DNA from: Chitinophagales bacterium
GTDB lineage: Bacteria > Bacteroidota > Bacteroidia > Chitinophagales > Chitinophagaceae
Direction of reading: 5' to 3'
Length of the DNA: 64,000 bases
Assembly (NCBI GenBank): GCA_020636575.1
Contig: JACJXP010000001.1
Location: 310,001 to 374,000 of the forward strand
Shown here: piece after piece, positions 20,101 through 26,873 of the stretch
How the letters are laid out: each line of letters opens with the position of its first letter
Numbering within the stretch: position 1 is the first letter of the stretch
Position numbers and translations under genes: made by a program
Notes under the pieces: model-generated
The model's input: the letters and a program-made list of their open reading frames with translations, nothing else
Database searches by the model: none
What the model was told of the DNA's origin: nothing

Positions 20101-20399
20101 GAACCAATCTTGAACCATGCATCCAGCAAATGGGTGATGAAAACAAGTTCCCCGAAAACTTCTATGATCTTCTTATCGTTTCTGATCTCAGTAATTCCGG
20201 AAAACTGGTCAGCAGTTTTTTTAAAGAAACCGGTTGTGGCCCTGCGGTTCAAAAATTCTTCATTACTGGTGGAACCAATAAAGTGATAATCTTTATCCAG
20301 GTAATAATTATAAGTATCCACATCACCATTCAGATAACTGTGCATCCAGGTATTATAGATCTTCCAGATTTCTTGTTCCTGTTTTTTGGTCAGTTTCAT
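11163..20399 (-). CDS. giant soluble histidine kinase: NTF2/SnoaL-like domain, 14 GAF-like repeats, HisKA/HATPase
   Basis: The 3078-residue protein has no signal peptide or obvious membrane segment. Residues 1-130 resemble an NTF2/SnoaL-type cone fold (KIYNTWMHSYLNGDVD, then a GWRFIYQHYS strand), followed by a coiled coil. Fourteen tandem units of about 187 residues span roughly 175-2800. Each opens with a helix of the type ALERVRARAMAMHQSEEL and closes with RFAxVFxxxYxRFLDLQKAEAQARE, enclosing an alpha/beta core that I read as GAF-like. Units 3, 4, 5, 8 and 9 form a close subfamily (DFPDGIY..GYCKFGYIGFN). The last unit leads into a complete HisKA/HATPase core from about residue 2815. It starts 3 bases after the 2156-residue sister gene. 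The GAF assignment is by pattern; ligands are unknown. Confidence 0.9.
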   Translation of the reverse strand: MKLTKKQEQEIWKIYNTWMHSYLNGDVDTYNYYLDKDYHFIGSTSNEEFLNRRATTGFFKKTADQFSGITEIRNDKKIIEVFGELVFITHLLDAWFKIGSKWNFYGRFRFTNVLHKTPQGWRFIYQHYSTPDSKAQEGETIGYDQISAENRQLKDAIKRRTKELEEKNNELEIESALERVRAVAMGMNKRDDMLKICKTISQQLKKLGVKEIRNVQTAIFYPGKGTYMNYEYYAKHNKTFITDVSYKNHRVQQNFAQTMMKGEGASELKQFKGKKLKDWYAYQKTTNQFADKYLLTAHSLNYYWYSLGPVAMGISTYQPLSKEEQELFARFRNVFELAYKRYIDIEKAEAQAREAQIEAALERLRAASMAMHKSDELVQVVQLLDKEVAGLGIKVDTSNIITDFSAPDEGLNIRFARQGQLYLEKYFIPYLDHPVTIKFYQAIQKGVHYYSDSYSKTEKNKYFKLAFKDSELGKIPKETQEQMFNRPGWTRAVVLSRNSVFIFMRFYLEDFTIVEEEIFKRFGKVFEQAYTRFLDLQKAEEQAREAQIEAALERVRASAMAMHHSNELSEVLSVLFDQFDILGINPVFAHLSLIDLKNNTFTYRMTGRGGKRVLTKQVVDLNARKEWKDSVEEFKKGKPDTVSCLHFPKETLPQIWKLFNETLGALPTGAKVYQKDFPDGIYNTQGYCKFGYIGFNHNRPPTAEEKEIVIRFAKEFGRIYQRYLDIEKAEEQAREAQIEAALERIRTRSMAMHASEELNDVLSVMFQQIELLGINAKSAHLTLMDVENNKFSFRITGKNGAANIGEQIINLDAMPTWKETVANWKKAKPHSHQCLVYPREMLPDLWKLIDASLKTLPAKERIKIKDFPDGVFDCEGHTKFGYIGFNNSRPPTEEEISIVIRFAREFERVYQRFLDIEKAEEQAREAQIQLSLERVRARSMAMHSSEELNEVLSILFQQFDVLGIKPINVWLSLLDEEKGTFTYRSTGTSGSRTFTQQVISFNAMDIWQDVLDKWKSGTVDPVMVTHYPAERLPEVFEVFKETFMAMPEKERINIKEFPKGFYNIQGYCKFGYIGYNHVNPPTEEEKDLVSKFATEFERVYQRFLDIEKAEAQTRESEIQLALERVRARTMAMHQSVELGQVAAVMFEQISMLTSTPDRFNIGIVNEKEKTLDIWLTDQQGHEINKKFVAESAKSPVIAEFFKVWKKKPHMILDLHGDKLEAWVRYMNEEVGIPFKKDQVKEHRYINSIFFSHGFIGITTNEPLKNETIELIERFAGVFQQTYTRFLDLQKAEAQARESEIQLALERVRARTMAMHQSEELQDVASLLYKEFQDLGVTPFLNCGYVEVDEENNTQYGWMTSPDGTFMEKFNLPLSGEPAFEARYEVWKKQEPIYHQVIGGAALVKHIEVASSHFGSKEVEKMVKSKFPDPTIFYCGNFSKGYLHLVTGNLLTSEEELLFERFTRAFEMTYKRFLDLQKAEKQTRESQIELSLERVRAKAMAMRQSEELTEVLPVIFEQLDGLGVKTVWTHLTLMDMEKNTFTYRMTGREGKRVFAEQVVDMDASEIWQNAVEAFKAEEPDSVVSFYFPPEALPGIWEIFDGIFSTLSEGYKIYPEDFPGGIYTTQANCEFGYIGINSTQKATEEEENILFRFAKEFGRMYRRFLDLQNAEAQARESQIQLSLERVRARSMAMHQTDELGDLLCVLLEQFDFLGINPVFTHLTLFDEVNERFSLRLTTSPNEKILVEQVIDIHAVEAWKESFENWKKGEPNTVDCIDYPPEVLPAVWEVMREVMNALPEKHKIFPKDFPDGVFTTQGHFKFGYLGFNHRRKATEEEKTIVSRFATEFGRVYQRFLDLQKAEAQAREAQIEAALERVRARAMAMRSSEELKEVSLELRKQMGLLGQKNLEVCAIHLYEEDENFFESWGAMRPPGMEDQVYQGTAKFPKSGIRIIDEMMQLYHSGKKDYVLVNEKEKAVEWFNVLKKYSPQAYEALMKAVKGIPIENLIAYWALSDFSGGSMLMVTHTYPDKDSLNLLRRSSNVFDLAYRRFKDLKKAEAQAREAQIEAALERVRSRSIGMQKSEELKEVIRVVFDQFVFLNINIDHAGFVVDYTPKGDWHFWIADKNEIPSKISHPYFESVWAKQFDEAKEKGIDFFATLLSFEEKNKFYEKLLSYIPDLPEESRSFYFNCPGLTAITVLNDDVSLYIENFSGTPYNDEENKILMRFGKVFQQTYTRFLDLQKAEAQTRNAQIEASLERVRAKAMAMHNSEDIAATVDVFFKELKNLGITPIRCGVGQIDEETKTSNVSATTSSNQGDSYEVIGKLKLEGHPVLDDIFTHWKKQEEYYPVLRGKELTNYYKTMNPQVGFPDYPEDAVQYGSYFYFNEGLVFAWTEEKFSEEATRIFRRFTSVIALTYRRYMDLREAEAQAREAQIDAALERIRGQAMAMRESNDLLDIVVTMRTEFVKLGYEAGYFWHMRWQPEKYEKAMTSGDGTRIGMVMELPRHIHGDIPLLANWEKSEEPTVVYPMDAEAAIDYVDKMVSLGDFKQVDPNAPSHDDIRHIGGITFVMARTMHGEIGYSLVGVVTNPPQEAINTLKRFADVFDLAYRRFEDLQKAEASTREAIKQAVLDRIRADIASMRTVQDLDRITPLIWNELKTLGVPFIRCGVFLMDDEQQLIHTFLSTPDGKSIAAFHLPYNTPGNISKVISNWKAGENYMDHWNEEDFTQFADILVQQGTLESGEQYLQTIPRGGFYLHFLPFLQGMLYVGNTEELNEEIIKLLESVADAFSTAYARYEDFTKLEAAKKQVDSTLHDLQEAQKQLIQSEKMASLGELTAGIAHEIQNPLNFVNNFSDVSSELIQEMKDELEKGNAEDALIIAEDVLQNLEKILHHGKRADGIVKGMLQHSRSSSGQKELTDINVLADEYLRLAFHGLRAKDKSFNAKFETHFEENIDKLNIVPQDIGRVVLNLINNAFYAVNEKQNAKGKTLNAESYEPTVVVSTKKEAGKVIISVKDNGNGIPASVKEKIFQPFFTTKPTGQGTGLGLSLSYDIIKAHGGEFKVETREGEGSTFIIQLPIS

Positions 20400-20402
20400 C
20401 TT

Positions 20403-23400
20403 TTATTGATTAACAGGTATATTGATCGTAAATATTGTCCCCTCCTCTTCTTTGGTTTCCACAGTAAACTCACCGGCATGTGCTTTTATAATATCATAGC
20501 TCAGCGATAATCCTAAACCCGTACCCTCGCCGGTTGGTTTGGTAGTAAAGAAGGGTTGAAATATTTTATCCTTTACAGCATCCGGAATACCGTTGCCGTT
20601 ATCTTTTACTGAAATAATAACTTTCTCATCATCCTTTTTTGTTGATACCACAACGGTTGGCTCATAACTTTCAGCATTTTGCGTTAAGCGTTTGGCATTA
20701 AGCTTTTCATTTACAGCGTAGAATGCATTATTGATAAGGTTGAGGATCACCCTGCCTATATCCTGTGGTACGATGTTCAGTTTCTCTATATTCTCTTCAA
20801 AATGTGTTTCAAATTTTGCATTGAATGATTTGTCTTTGGCTCTTAGTCCATGAAAAGCAAGACGCAGATATTCTTCTACCAGCACATTGATATCAGTGAG
20901 TTCTTTTTGCCCGCTGCTGCTACGGCTATGCTGCAACATACCTTTCACAATGCCATCTGCCCTTTTACCATGCTGCAGAATTTTTTCCAGGTTTTGACGC
21001 ACATCTTCTGCAATAGCCACGGCATCTTTTGTATTTCCTTTTTCTAATTCTTCTTTCATCTCTTGTATCAACTCATTGCTTACATCAGAAAAATTGTTCA
21101 CAAAATTCAAAGGGTTCTGTATCTCATGAGCAATGCCTGCAGTGAGTTCCCCCAGGCTGGCCATCTTTTCTGATTGTATAAGCTGCTTTTGCGTAACCTG
21201 TAATTCCTTCAAAGCTTCTTCGGCTTTTTTTCGTGCCGCTTTTATCTCCACCAGGTCGTTTTCTGCCTGCAGGGCCTGGGCCTCTGCTCTATTCAGATCG
21301 AGGAAACGGGTATAGGTCTGATCGAATACTTTGCCAAAGCGTTGAAAAATTAAATGATATTGAGGCGTAGGTTCATCTGTGATAAATAACAAATATCCAT
21401 TTGAAAAAAATGCGACATTATGAACCTGCCTGTCAGGTATTTTTATCCCGGCTTGTTCTGCCTGTTTAAATGATTGATCAAGCAAGGGAAAAGAGCGGAG
21501 GAATTTATAATGTCTTGTTAGTGCTTCCCCTTGAAGATCGTCTTCCAAAAACAATTCCTTCTTTTTCCAGGCAGTAAAGATCCGTTGGTGTTGTTCATAT
21601 TCCTGTATTGGCAATTCAAATGGTGGATTTATCTCGCCGGTAGCATTACTCATCCAGGAGATAAGATTTTTGTATTCATCATCCCAAATATTAAATCCAC
21701 TGCTAAATGATTTAACACCCAGGTGTTTGATCTGTTCAAAAAGTAACACAGCCACTTCAGCCAATTCGCTACTGTTATGCATAGCCATGGTACGGGCCCT
21801 CACCCTTTCCAATGCCAACTGTATCTCAGCTTCCCTTGCCTGTGCTTCGGCCCTTTGAAGATCCATAAAGCGTACATAAGCCTGCTCAAACACCTTTGAA
21901 AAACGTATCAATATTTCTTTTTCTGCCTCTGTTGGTACTAGGCCTGTATTGGAAGGAATAAGAATGGCAGAATTTTTTTGCCATGCGAAAGAAAGAACAT
22001 GCTTGTCATTTTCAAGTATCCATTGCTTGACTTCCCCGGGGAAATTTCTATAGTCTGAATGCTCAAATGCATGTTTGAAAAAACTGTTTTTTTCTTCCCC
22101 TGAATATTCTTTTGAAAAATAAGGATCTCCGCTTTCTTTTGAATGCCATGCCTCACTGAAAATTACATGATCGAAGTAAGGCAACAAATACTTTCCTACA
22201 TGAGTGAAATCGGGGGAAGCTATCCAATGCTGTACATCTCTTGAACCAGGGAAATACGTACAAAGAGTAATTCCATTTGCATCCAGAATTACACCCAGTT
22301 CCTGCAATTTTTCAACGATCACTAATACTACTTCCTGAAGTTCATCTGCACTATGCATGGCCAGGGAGCGGCTTCTTACTTTTTCCAATGCCGCTTCGAT
22401 CTTTGCCTCTCTTGCCTGTGCTTCTGCCTTTTGCAGATCGAGAAAACGGGTATATGATTGCTCAAACACTCTGCCGAAACGTTCTAGTATAGCGAGGTCT
22501 TCTTCTGATATAAAATTTTCGCTTACTGTTTGAAGTCCGCTGTACTTAAAAAATGTAAACCCCGCCACATATCTTTCCAGTGCCTTATTTGCGTCCTGAA
22601 CATGTTTGGGAAAACGCCGGAATTCTGTATCGGTATAAAGATATTCGTCATAGATTTTTTTCTCTTCGCCTTCTATGGTATAGATAAAACGCTTCTCCTG
22701 GTTTTTCCATGCTTTCCACATGGCATGATGGAATGGGTAATCTTCAAACTTCATGTAATATGATTCGGGCTGCTTACCCGTTTCGGGGTTGGCTGCCCAA
22801 ACTGTGTTACTTCTGTCTTGCTCATTGATAAGGTTGATAATACAAAACGTAAGCGTAAATTCCAGCTTAGTGAACTCACTAAGCAATGTTTCAACAACAG
22901 CAGATAACTCTGAGGAATGATGCATAGCCAGACTCCTGCTTCTTACTCTCTCCAGTGCCGCCTCAATTTGCGATTCTCTGGCCTGTGCTTCTGCCTTTTG
23001 CAGATCTAGGAAACGGGAATAAGTTTGCTCAAAAACTTTAGCATACCGAATTAATATACTCATCTGGTCTTCAGCAATAAAATCTTTATCCGCTACTTCA
23101 ATAAATCCATTTTTCATGTTGGCGATGGAAAGGGAAATACTTTTATCACTGATCATTTTTTCCTTCAGGTGACCTGGTAATTCCTTCAGACCTGTTTCTG
23201 AAAACAACCTACGGTCATGTTCAGCTTTTATTTTGCCGGACATGTGGACATGTCCGGATGGCTTCCCCGATCTCCATATTGATCTGATCTTCTCAAAAAC
23301 CGGTTCATCAATATCAGGAATGTAATACGACTGAGGGAAAACAGTTTGTTTAGAAGTAGATAACCACCAATTAAAGCCATCTTCTTTTTCAGTTCTTGTA

Positions 23401-26400
23401 TTGAGAATGATCAGAAAAGATGCAAAACCAAATTTGTTACACTCCTCATATAGTAAAGCAACTATTTCCTTTAATTCAGTGCTCACCTGCATTCCCATGG
23501 TCCGGGATCGTATTCTTTCCAAAGAGGCTTCGATCTGCGCTTCCCTTGCCTGTGCTTCGGCTTTTTGCAGATCAAGGAAACGGGTATAGGTCTGCTCAAA
23601 AACTTTGGCAAACCGGATCAGTAATGGCACCACTTCTTCATTGGGTTCCAGGTAATTGATCCCCAGGAATCCATGCTTGAAGTGGATCATATGCAAAGCC
23701 AACCGATCAGGCCTTGCTGTTCCCGACGCTTCCAGCATATCCCTGACCGGCATGTTTTGAGCAATAAAACTTAAATGTGATTCTAATTTTTTTCCTTTCA
23801 GATCAACAATGGTATATGGCTCCCGTTTTTTCCAGGAATTAAATATTTTATTCTGTGCCGGTTCACCATGATAGGGAAGTACAAATGAATCAGGAATTAC
23901 TGTTCCATCTGCAGTAATAAATACTTCACCGGTCTTTTCTTTTTCGTCCACAATAACAACACCATATGCTGACGGTTTGAGACCCAATGCTGTGATCTGT
24001 TGAAAAAGTTCAGAAGCCACTTCAGTCAATTCATTACTTGAATGCATAGCCATGGTCCTGGCACGGACTCTTTCCAGTGCCAGTTGAATTTCTGCTTCCC
24101 TTGCCTGTTCTTCTGCCTTTTTCAGATCCAGGAAACGGGTATAGGTTTGTTCAAATACTTTGGCAAAACGCAGCATAATGTCAATCTCCTGATCTGAAAT
24201 TGCCTTCGGTGTCAGCACATACATCATGCCGTAACCAAAATAAAAACTGTTTGTAAATTCAGAATTTGCTTTCGCCAGCACCTTGTCCCTGATAGCCTTG
24301 GATGTTGTTTCCTTAGAAGTTACCATCTTGTAATATTCCTGAAGATCCTTGCCATGAATTCCCCCAATGAAGTAAGGAACTCTCTTACGCCATGTAGTAA
24401 CAACATTTGAAAGTATCGGGTGTTGGTCATAGGCAAGTATCCCTGTTACAATTGAAGCTTCACCTTTTTCGTCCAAGTTTGCACTCCAGTCTTTCATCGA
24501 CTTTGTTTCTTCATCCATGATCAGGAATCCACAACTCCTGGGTTTTATTCCCAATTCTGTGATCTGTTCAAAAAGTAAGAGAGCAGTATCTGCCAACTCA
24601 TCTCCTTTATGCATAGCCATCGTTCTGGCCCTCACCCTTTCCAATCCAGCCTCAATTTTTGCTTCCCTAGCCTGTGCTTCGGCTTTTTGAAGATCAAGGA
24701 AGCGGGTATAGGTTTGTTCAAAAACTTTTGCAAAACGTTTTAAAATATCATTTTCAGCCTCAGTAAATTTTCTTCCTGAATGGTTGATGATAAAAATGCT
24801 GGTATGTTTTAAAACCGCAACAGATCGGGTATATCCTCCCGGATCTGAAAGAGTTTGCTTTTTCTGTTTAGCACTAAGATCTGACCAGGGCTTTTGTTTG
24901 AATAGCCTGGTGAAGTATTCCTTTTTCGCCTTTGTAGAAAATTCTTCTGTAAAAAATCCCGGGCCTTTTTTAATTCTTTTTATGAGGTTAGTACAGAATG
25001 GCATATTAAAATGTGGCACCAACACCTCTTCAGATGTATCAGCAGTGCCGCCCGAACCCCAGCAACGTAATTCGGGCCCGACATCTTCGTTGATCACCAC
25101 AAATGATCCCCCGTGAACAGAAATGTTCAAATTGAGTAACTCGTTATGTACAGTATGAATAACTTCCTGTAATTCGGAAGTCCGGTGCATTGCCATTGTC
25201 CTGGCCCGTACTCTTTCTAAGGCTAATTCTATTTCAGCTTCCCTTGCCTGTGCTTCAGCTTTTTTAATATCGGAGAAACGGGTGTAAGCCATGGCGAAAA
25301 CACCTGTAGCCCGCCTCAGCAGATCCCAGCTTTCAGCTGAAATATCTCCTGGTGCAGCAGCACCCATAAAGCCGTTACTGAATTTATAAAGGTGATAGAT
25401 TCTTGGAGGAATGGTTTTTCCATAAAAGCCTTTTGCAGAAAAGAACTCAGATTTATCTGCACAGTATTTTATCCATTCAATACGGTTTGCTCCCTTCATT
25501 ACAATGGATGTCTTCAGTTTCCTGGAACGATAAAACGACTTCATCTGTCGGCCCACCCATGTATCCCCGAGATTGATTATCATATGATCGGATACCAGTT
25601 TTTGCACATCATTTCTGTCCTGAATGGAAAACCAGCACTCGGTTTCATCTGATTTCTTACTGACAATATATATGGAACTTGTTTCCAGTTCTTCCACACC
25701 GAGTAACCCCATTTCTTTACGAAGTAATTTGGCGGCCTCAATCAATTCATCAGACTGATGCATGGCCATAGCCCTTGCCCTTACCCTTTCCAGTGCCGCT
25801 TCTATCTGTGCCTCTCTCGCCTGTGCTTCTGCTTTTGCAATATCGATGTATCGTTTATAAGAAAGTTGAAAAACATTTCTGAACCGTTCCAGTAGCTGCA
25901 TCTGTTCACCTGTTAATACATCCCAGGAAGAAATGCTTAATGCTCCCAAACCGATAGAATAGGAATAATAATGTACCGCATTAGCCCTTGCCATTTTAGG
26001 GTCACTCTTATAGCCCAGTTTTTTTCGGTAGGTTTTCCATTGCTTTATCTCTTTTGCCGGAATGGAAACAGGCACAAATCCGTCATTTGCTTTTTTCAGA
26101 TCATTTGCCCATTTTTTAACAATAGGATTTTCTTTATAATCAATCTCGATGATCTCTTCTTTTCCATAATCTGAGTAGTGATAACTTTTAACTGTTTCCT
26201 TTTCATCATTATTGATCACCATTTCTGTATTCCGGATACTTACAAAGCCAAGAGATTTCAACTCTTTAAAAATAGTTTTGCCTATAACAGACAAGTCTTG
26301 GGGTTTATGCATCGCCATGGCTACAGCCCTCACTCTCTCCAATGCAGTTTCAATTTCCAACTCATGATTTTTATCTTCCAATTCAAGGGTGCGTCTTTTT

Positions 26401-26873
26401 ACTGCCTCTTTTAAGCGAACATTTTCTGCTTTGATCTTATTGGTATTGACCTGCTCACCCCCACTCGTACTTGCATCAGGCATGGAGCCATGTTCCTGTA
26501 TGATCTTCCAGCCCTTATTTGTTTTAGTAAACAAAGTGGATACACGGCCTTCACCATAAAAAGTCCATACAGAATCTATCAATACAAAAAAATCACATTC
26601 CTCATTTATAAGTATTTCATTGCCTACCGACATCACAGTGATCTTGCGGTTTCTCATATCCGCCTTGCCCGCTACCTGGTCTGCAGTAGATTTATAATAT
26701 TCGATCGTCTTCCTTTTATTGTTAAAAAACTCACCCCTCCCCGAACCGATCATTTGAATGCTATCATGCATCCAGTATGACAGGGTTCGCATGTCACCTT
26801 TTAAGTAGGCATCCCAATAAGCATGATAAGCCTTCAGTATTTCCGCTTCCAGTTTTTTAGTCAGTCTCATCAT
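20403..26873 (-). CDS. giant soluble histidine kinase: NTF2/SnoaL-like domain, 9 GAF-like repeats, HisKA/HATPase
   Basis: This 2156-residue paralogue of the next gene has the same plan: an NTF2/SnoaL-like domain at residues 1-130 (KAYHAYWDAYLKGDMRT, GWKIIQEHGSMPD), a coiled coil, nine GAF-like units of about 188 residues between roughly 175 and 1865, another coiled coil, and an intact HisKA/HATPase core. Units start with ALERVRARTMAMH-type helices and end with RFAKVFEQTYTRFLDLQKAEAQ. Unit cores are strongly diverged while the linking helices are nearly identical. There is no signal peptide or membrane helix. Its ATG directly follows the stop of the 353-residue kinase with no gap. The alternative start one codon downstream cannot be excluded. 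Confidence 0.9.
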   Translation of the reverse strand: MMRLTKKLEAEILKAYHAYWDAYLKGDMRTLSYWMHDSIQMIGSGRGEFFNNKRKTIEYYKSTADQVAGKADMRNRKITVMSVGNEILINEECDFFVLIDSVWTFYGEGRVSTLFTKTNKGWKIIQEHGSMPDASTSGGEQVNTNKIKAENVRLKEAVKRRTLELEDKNHELEIETALERVRAVAMAMHKPQDLSVIGKTIFKELKSLGFVSIRNTEMVINNDEKETVKSYHYSDYGKEEIIEIDYKENPIVKKWANDLKKANDGFVPVSIPAKEIKQWKTYRKKLGYKSDPKMARANAVHYYSYSIGLGALSISSWDVLTGEQMQLLERFRNVFQLSYKRYIDIAKAEAQAREAQIEAALERVRARAMAMHQSDELIEAAKLLRKEMGLLGVEELETSSIYIVSKKSDETECWFSIQDRNDVQKLVSDHMIINLGDTWVGRQMKSFYRSRKLKTSIVMKGANRIEWIKYCADKSEFFSAKGFYGKTIPPRIYHLYKFSNGFMGAAAPGDISAESWDLLRRATGVFAMAYTRFSDIKKAEAQAREAEIELALERVRARTMAMHRTSELQEVIHTVHNELLNLNISVHGGSFVVINEDVGPELRCWGSGGTADTSEEVLVPHFNMPFCTNLIKRIKKGPGFFTEEFSTKAKKEYFTRLFKQKPWSDLSAKQKKQTLSDPGGYTRSVAVLKHTSIFIINHSGRKFTEAENDILKRFAKVFEQTYTRFLDLQKAEAQAREAKIEAGLERVRARTMAMHKGDELADTALLLFEQITELGIKPRSCGFLIMDEETKSMKDWSANLDEKGEASIVTGILAYDQHPILSNVVTTWRKRVPYFIGGIHGKDLQEYYKMVTSKETTSKAIRDKVLAKANSEFTNSFYFGYGMMYVLTPKAISDQEIDIMLRFAKVFEQTYTRFLDLKKAEEQAREAEIQLALERVRARTMAMHSSNELTEVASELFQQITALGLKPSAYGVVIVDEKEKTGEVFITADGTVIPDSFVLPYHGEPAQNKIFNSWKKREPYTIVDLKGKKLESHLSFIAQNMPVRDMLEASGTARPDRLALHMIHFKHGFLGINYLEPNEEVVPLLIRFAKVFEQTYTRFLDLQKAEAQAREAQIEASLERIRSRTMGMQVSTELKEIVALLYEECNKFGFASFLIILNTRTEKEDGFNWWLSTSKQTVFPQSYYIPDIDEPVFEKIRSIWRSGKPSGHVHMSGKIKAEHDRRLFSETGLKELPGHLKEKMISDKSISLSIANMKNGFIEVADKDFIAEDQMSILIRYAKVFEQTYSRFLDLQKAEAQARESQIEAALERVRSRSLAMHHSSELSAVVETLLSEFTKLEFTLTFCIINLINEQDRSNTVWAANPETGKQPESYYMKFEDYPFHHAMWKAWKNQEKRFIYTIEGEEKKIYDEYLYTDTEFRRFPKHVQDANKALERYVAGFTFFKYSGLQTVSENFISEEDLAILERFGRVFEQSYTRFLDLQKAEAQAREAKIEAALEKVRSRSLAMHSADELQEVVLVIVEKLQELGVILDANGITLCTYFPGSRDVQHWIASPDFTHVGKYLLPYFDHVIFSEAWHSKESGDPYFSKEYSGEEKNSFFKHAFEHSDYRNFPGEVKQWILENDKHVLSFAWQKNSAILIPSNTGLVPTEAEKEILIRFSKVFEQAYVRFMDLQRAEAQAREAEIQLALERVRARTMAMHNSSELAEVAVLLFEQIKHLGVKSFSSGFNIWDDEYKNLISWMSNATGEINPPFELPIQEYEQHQRIFTAWKKKELFLEDDLQGEALTRHYKFLRSFPLLDQSFKQAEQAGIKIPDRQVHNVAFFSNGYLLFITDEPTPQYHLIFQRFGKVFDQTYTRFLDLNRAEAQALQAENDLVEIKAARKKAEEALKELQVTQKQLIQSEKMASLGELTAGIAHEIQNPLNFVNNFSDVSNELIQEMKEELEKGNTKDAVAIAEDVRQNLEKILQHGKRADGIVKGMLQHSRSSSGQKELTDINVLVEEYLRLAFHGLRAKDKSFNAKFETHFEENIEKLNIVPQDIGRVILNLINNAFYAVNEKLNAKRLTQNAESYEPTVVVSTKKDDEKVIISVKDNGNGIPDAVKDKIFQPFFTTKPTGEGTGLGLSLSYDIIKAHAGEFTVETKEEEGTIFTINIPVNQ

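Noticed and set aside
11163..20399. Giant open frame as an assembly error
   Set aside because: The units are strongly diverged in their cores, the frame is intact over 9 kb, and both ends carry unique domains; collapse or expansion of identical repeats would not give this. Exact copy number still deserves a long-read check.
11163..26873. CRISPR-like or satellite array suggested by regularly recurring DNA every 560 bases
   Set aside because: The recurring stretches code for conserved helices at unit borders in one continuous reading frame; spacing is far too long for CRISPR and the intervening sequence is protein coding.
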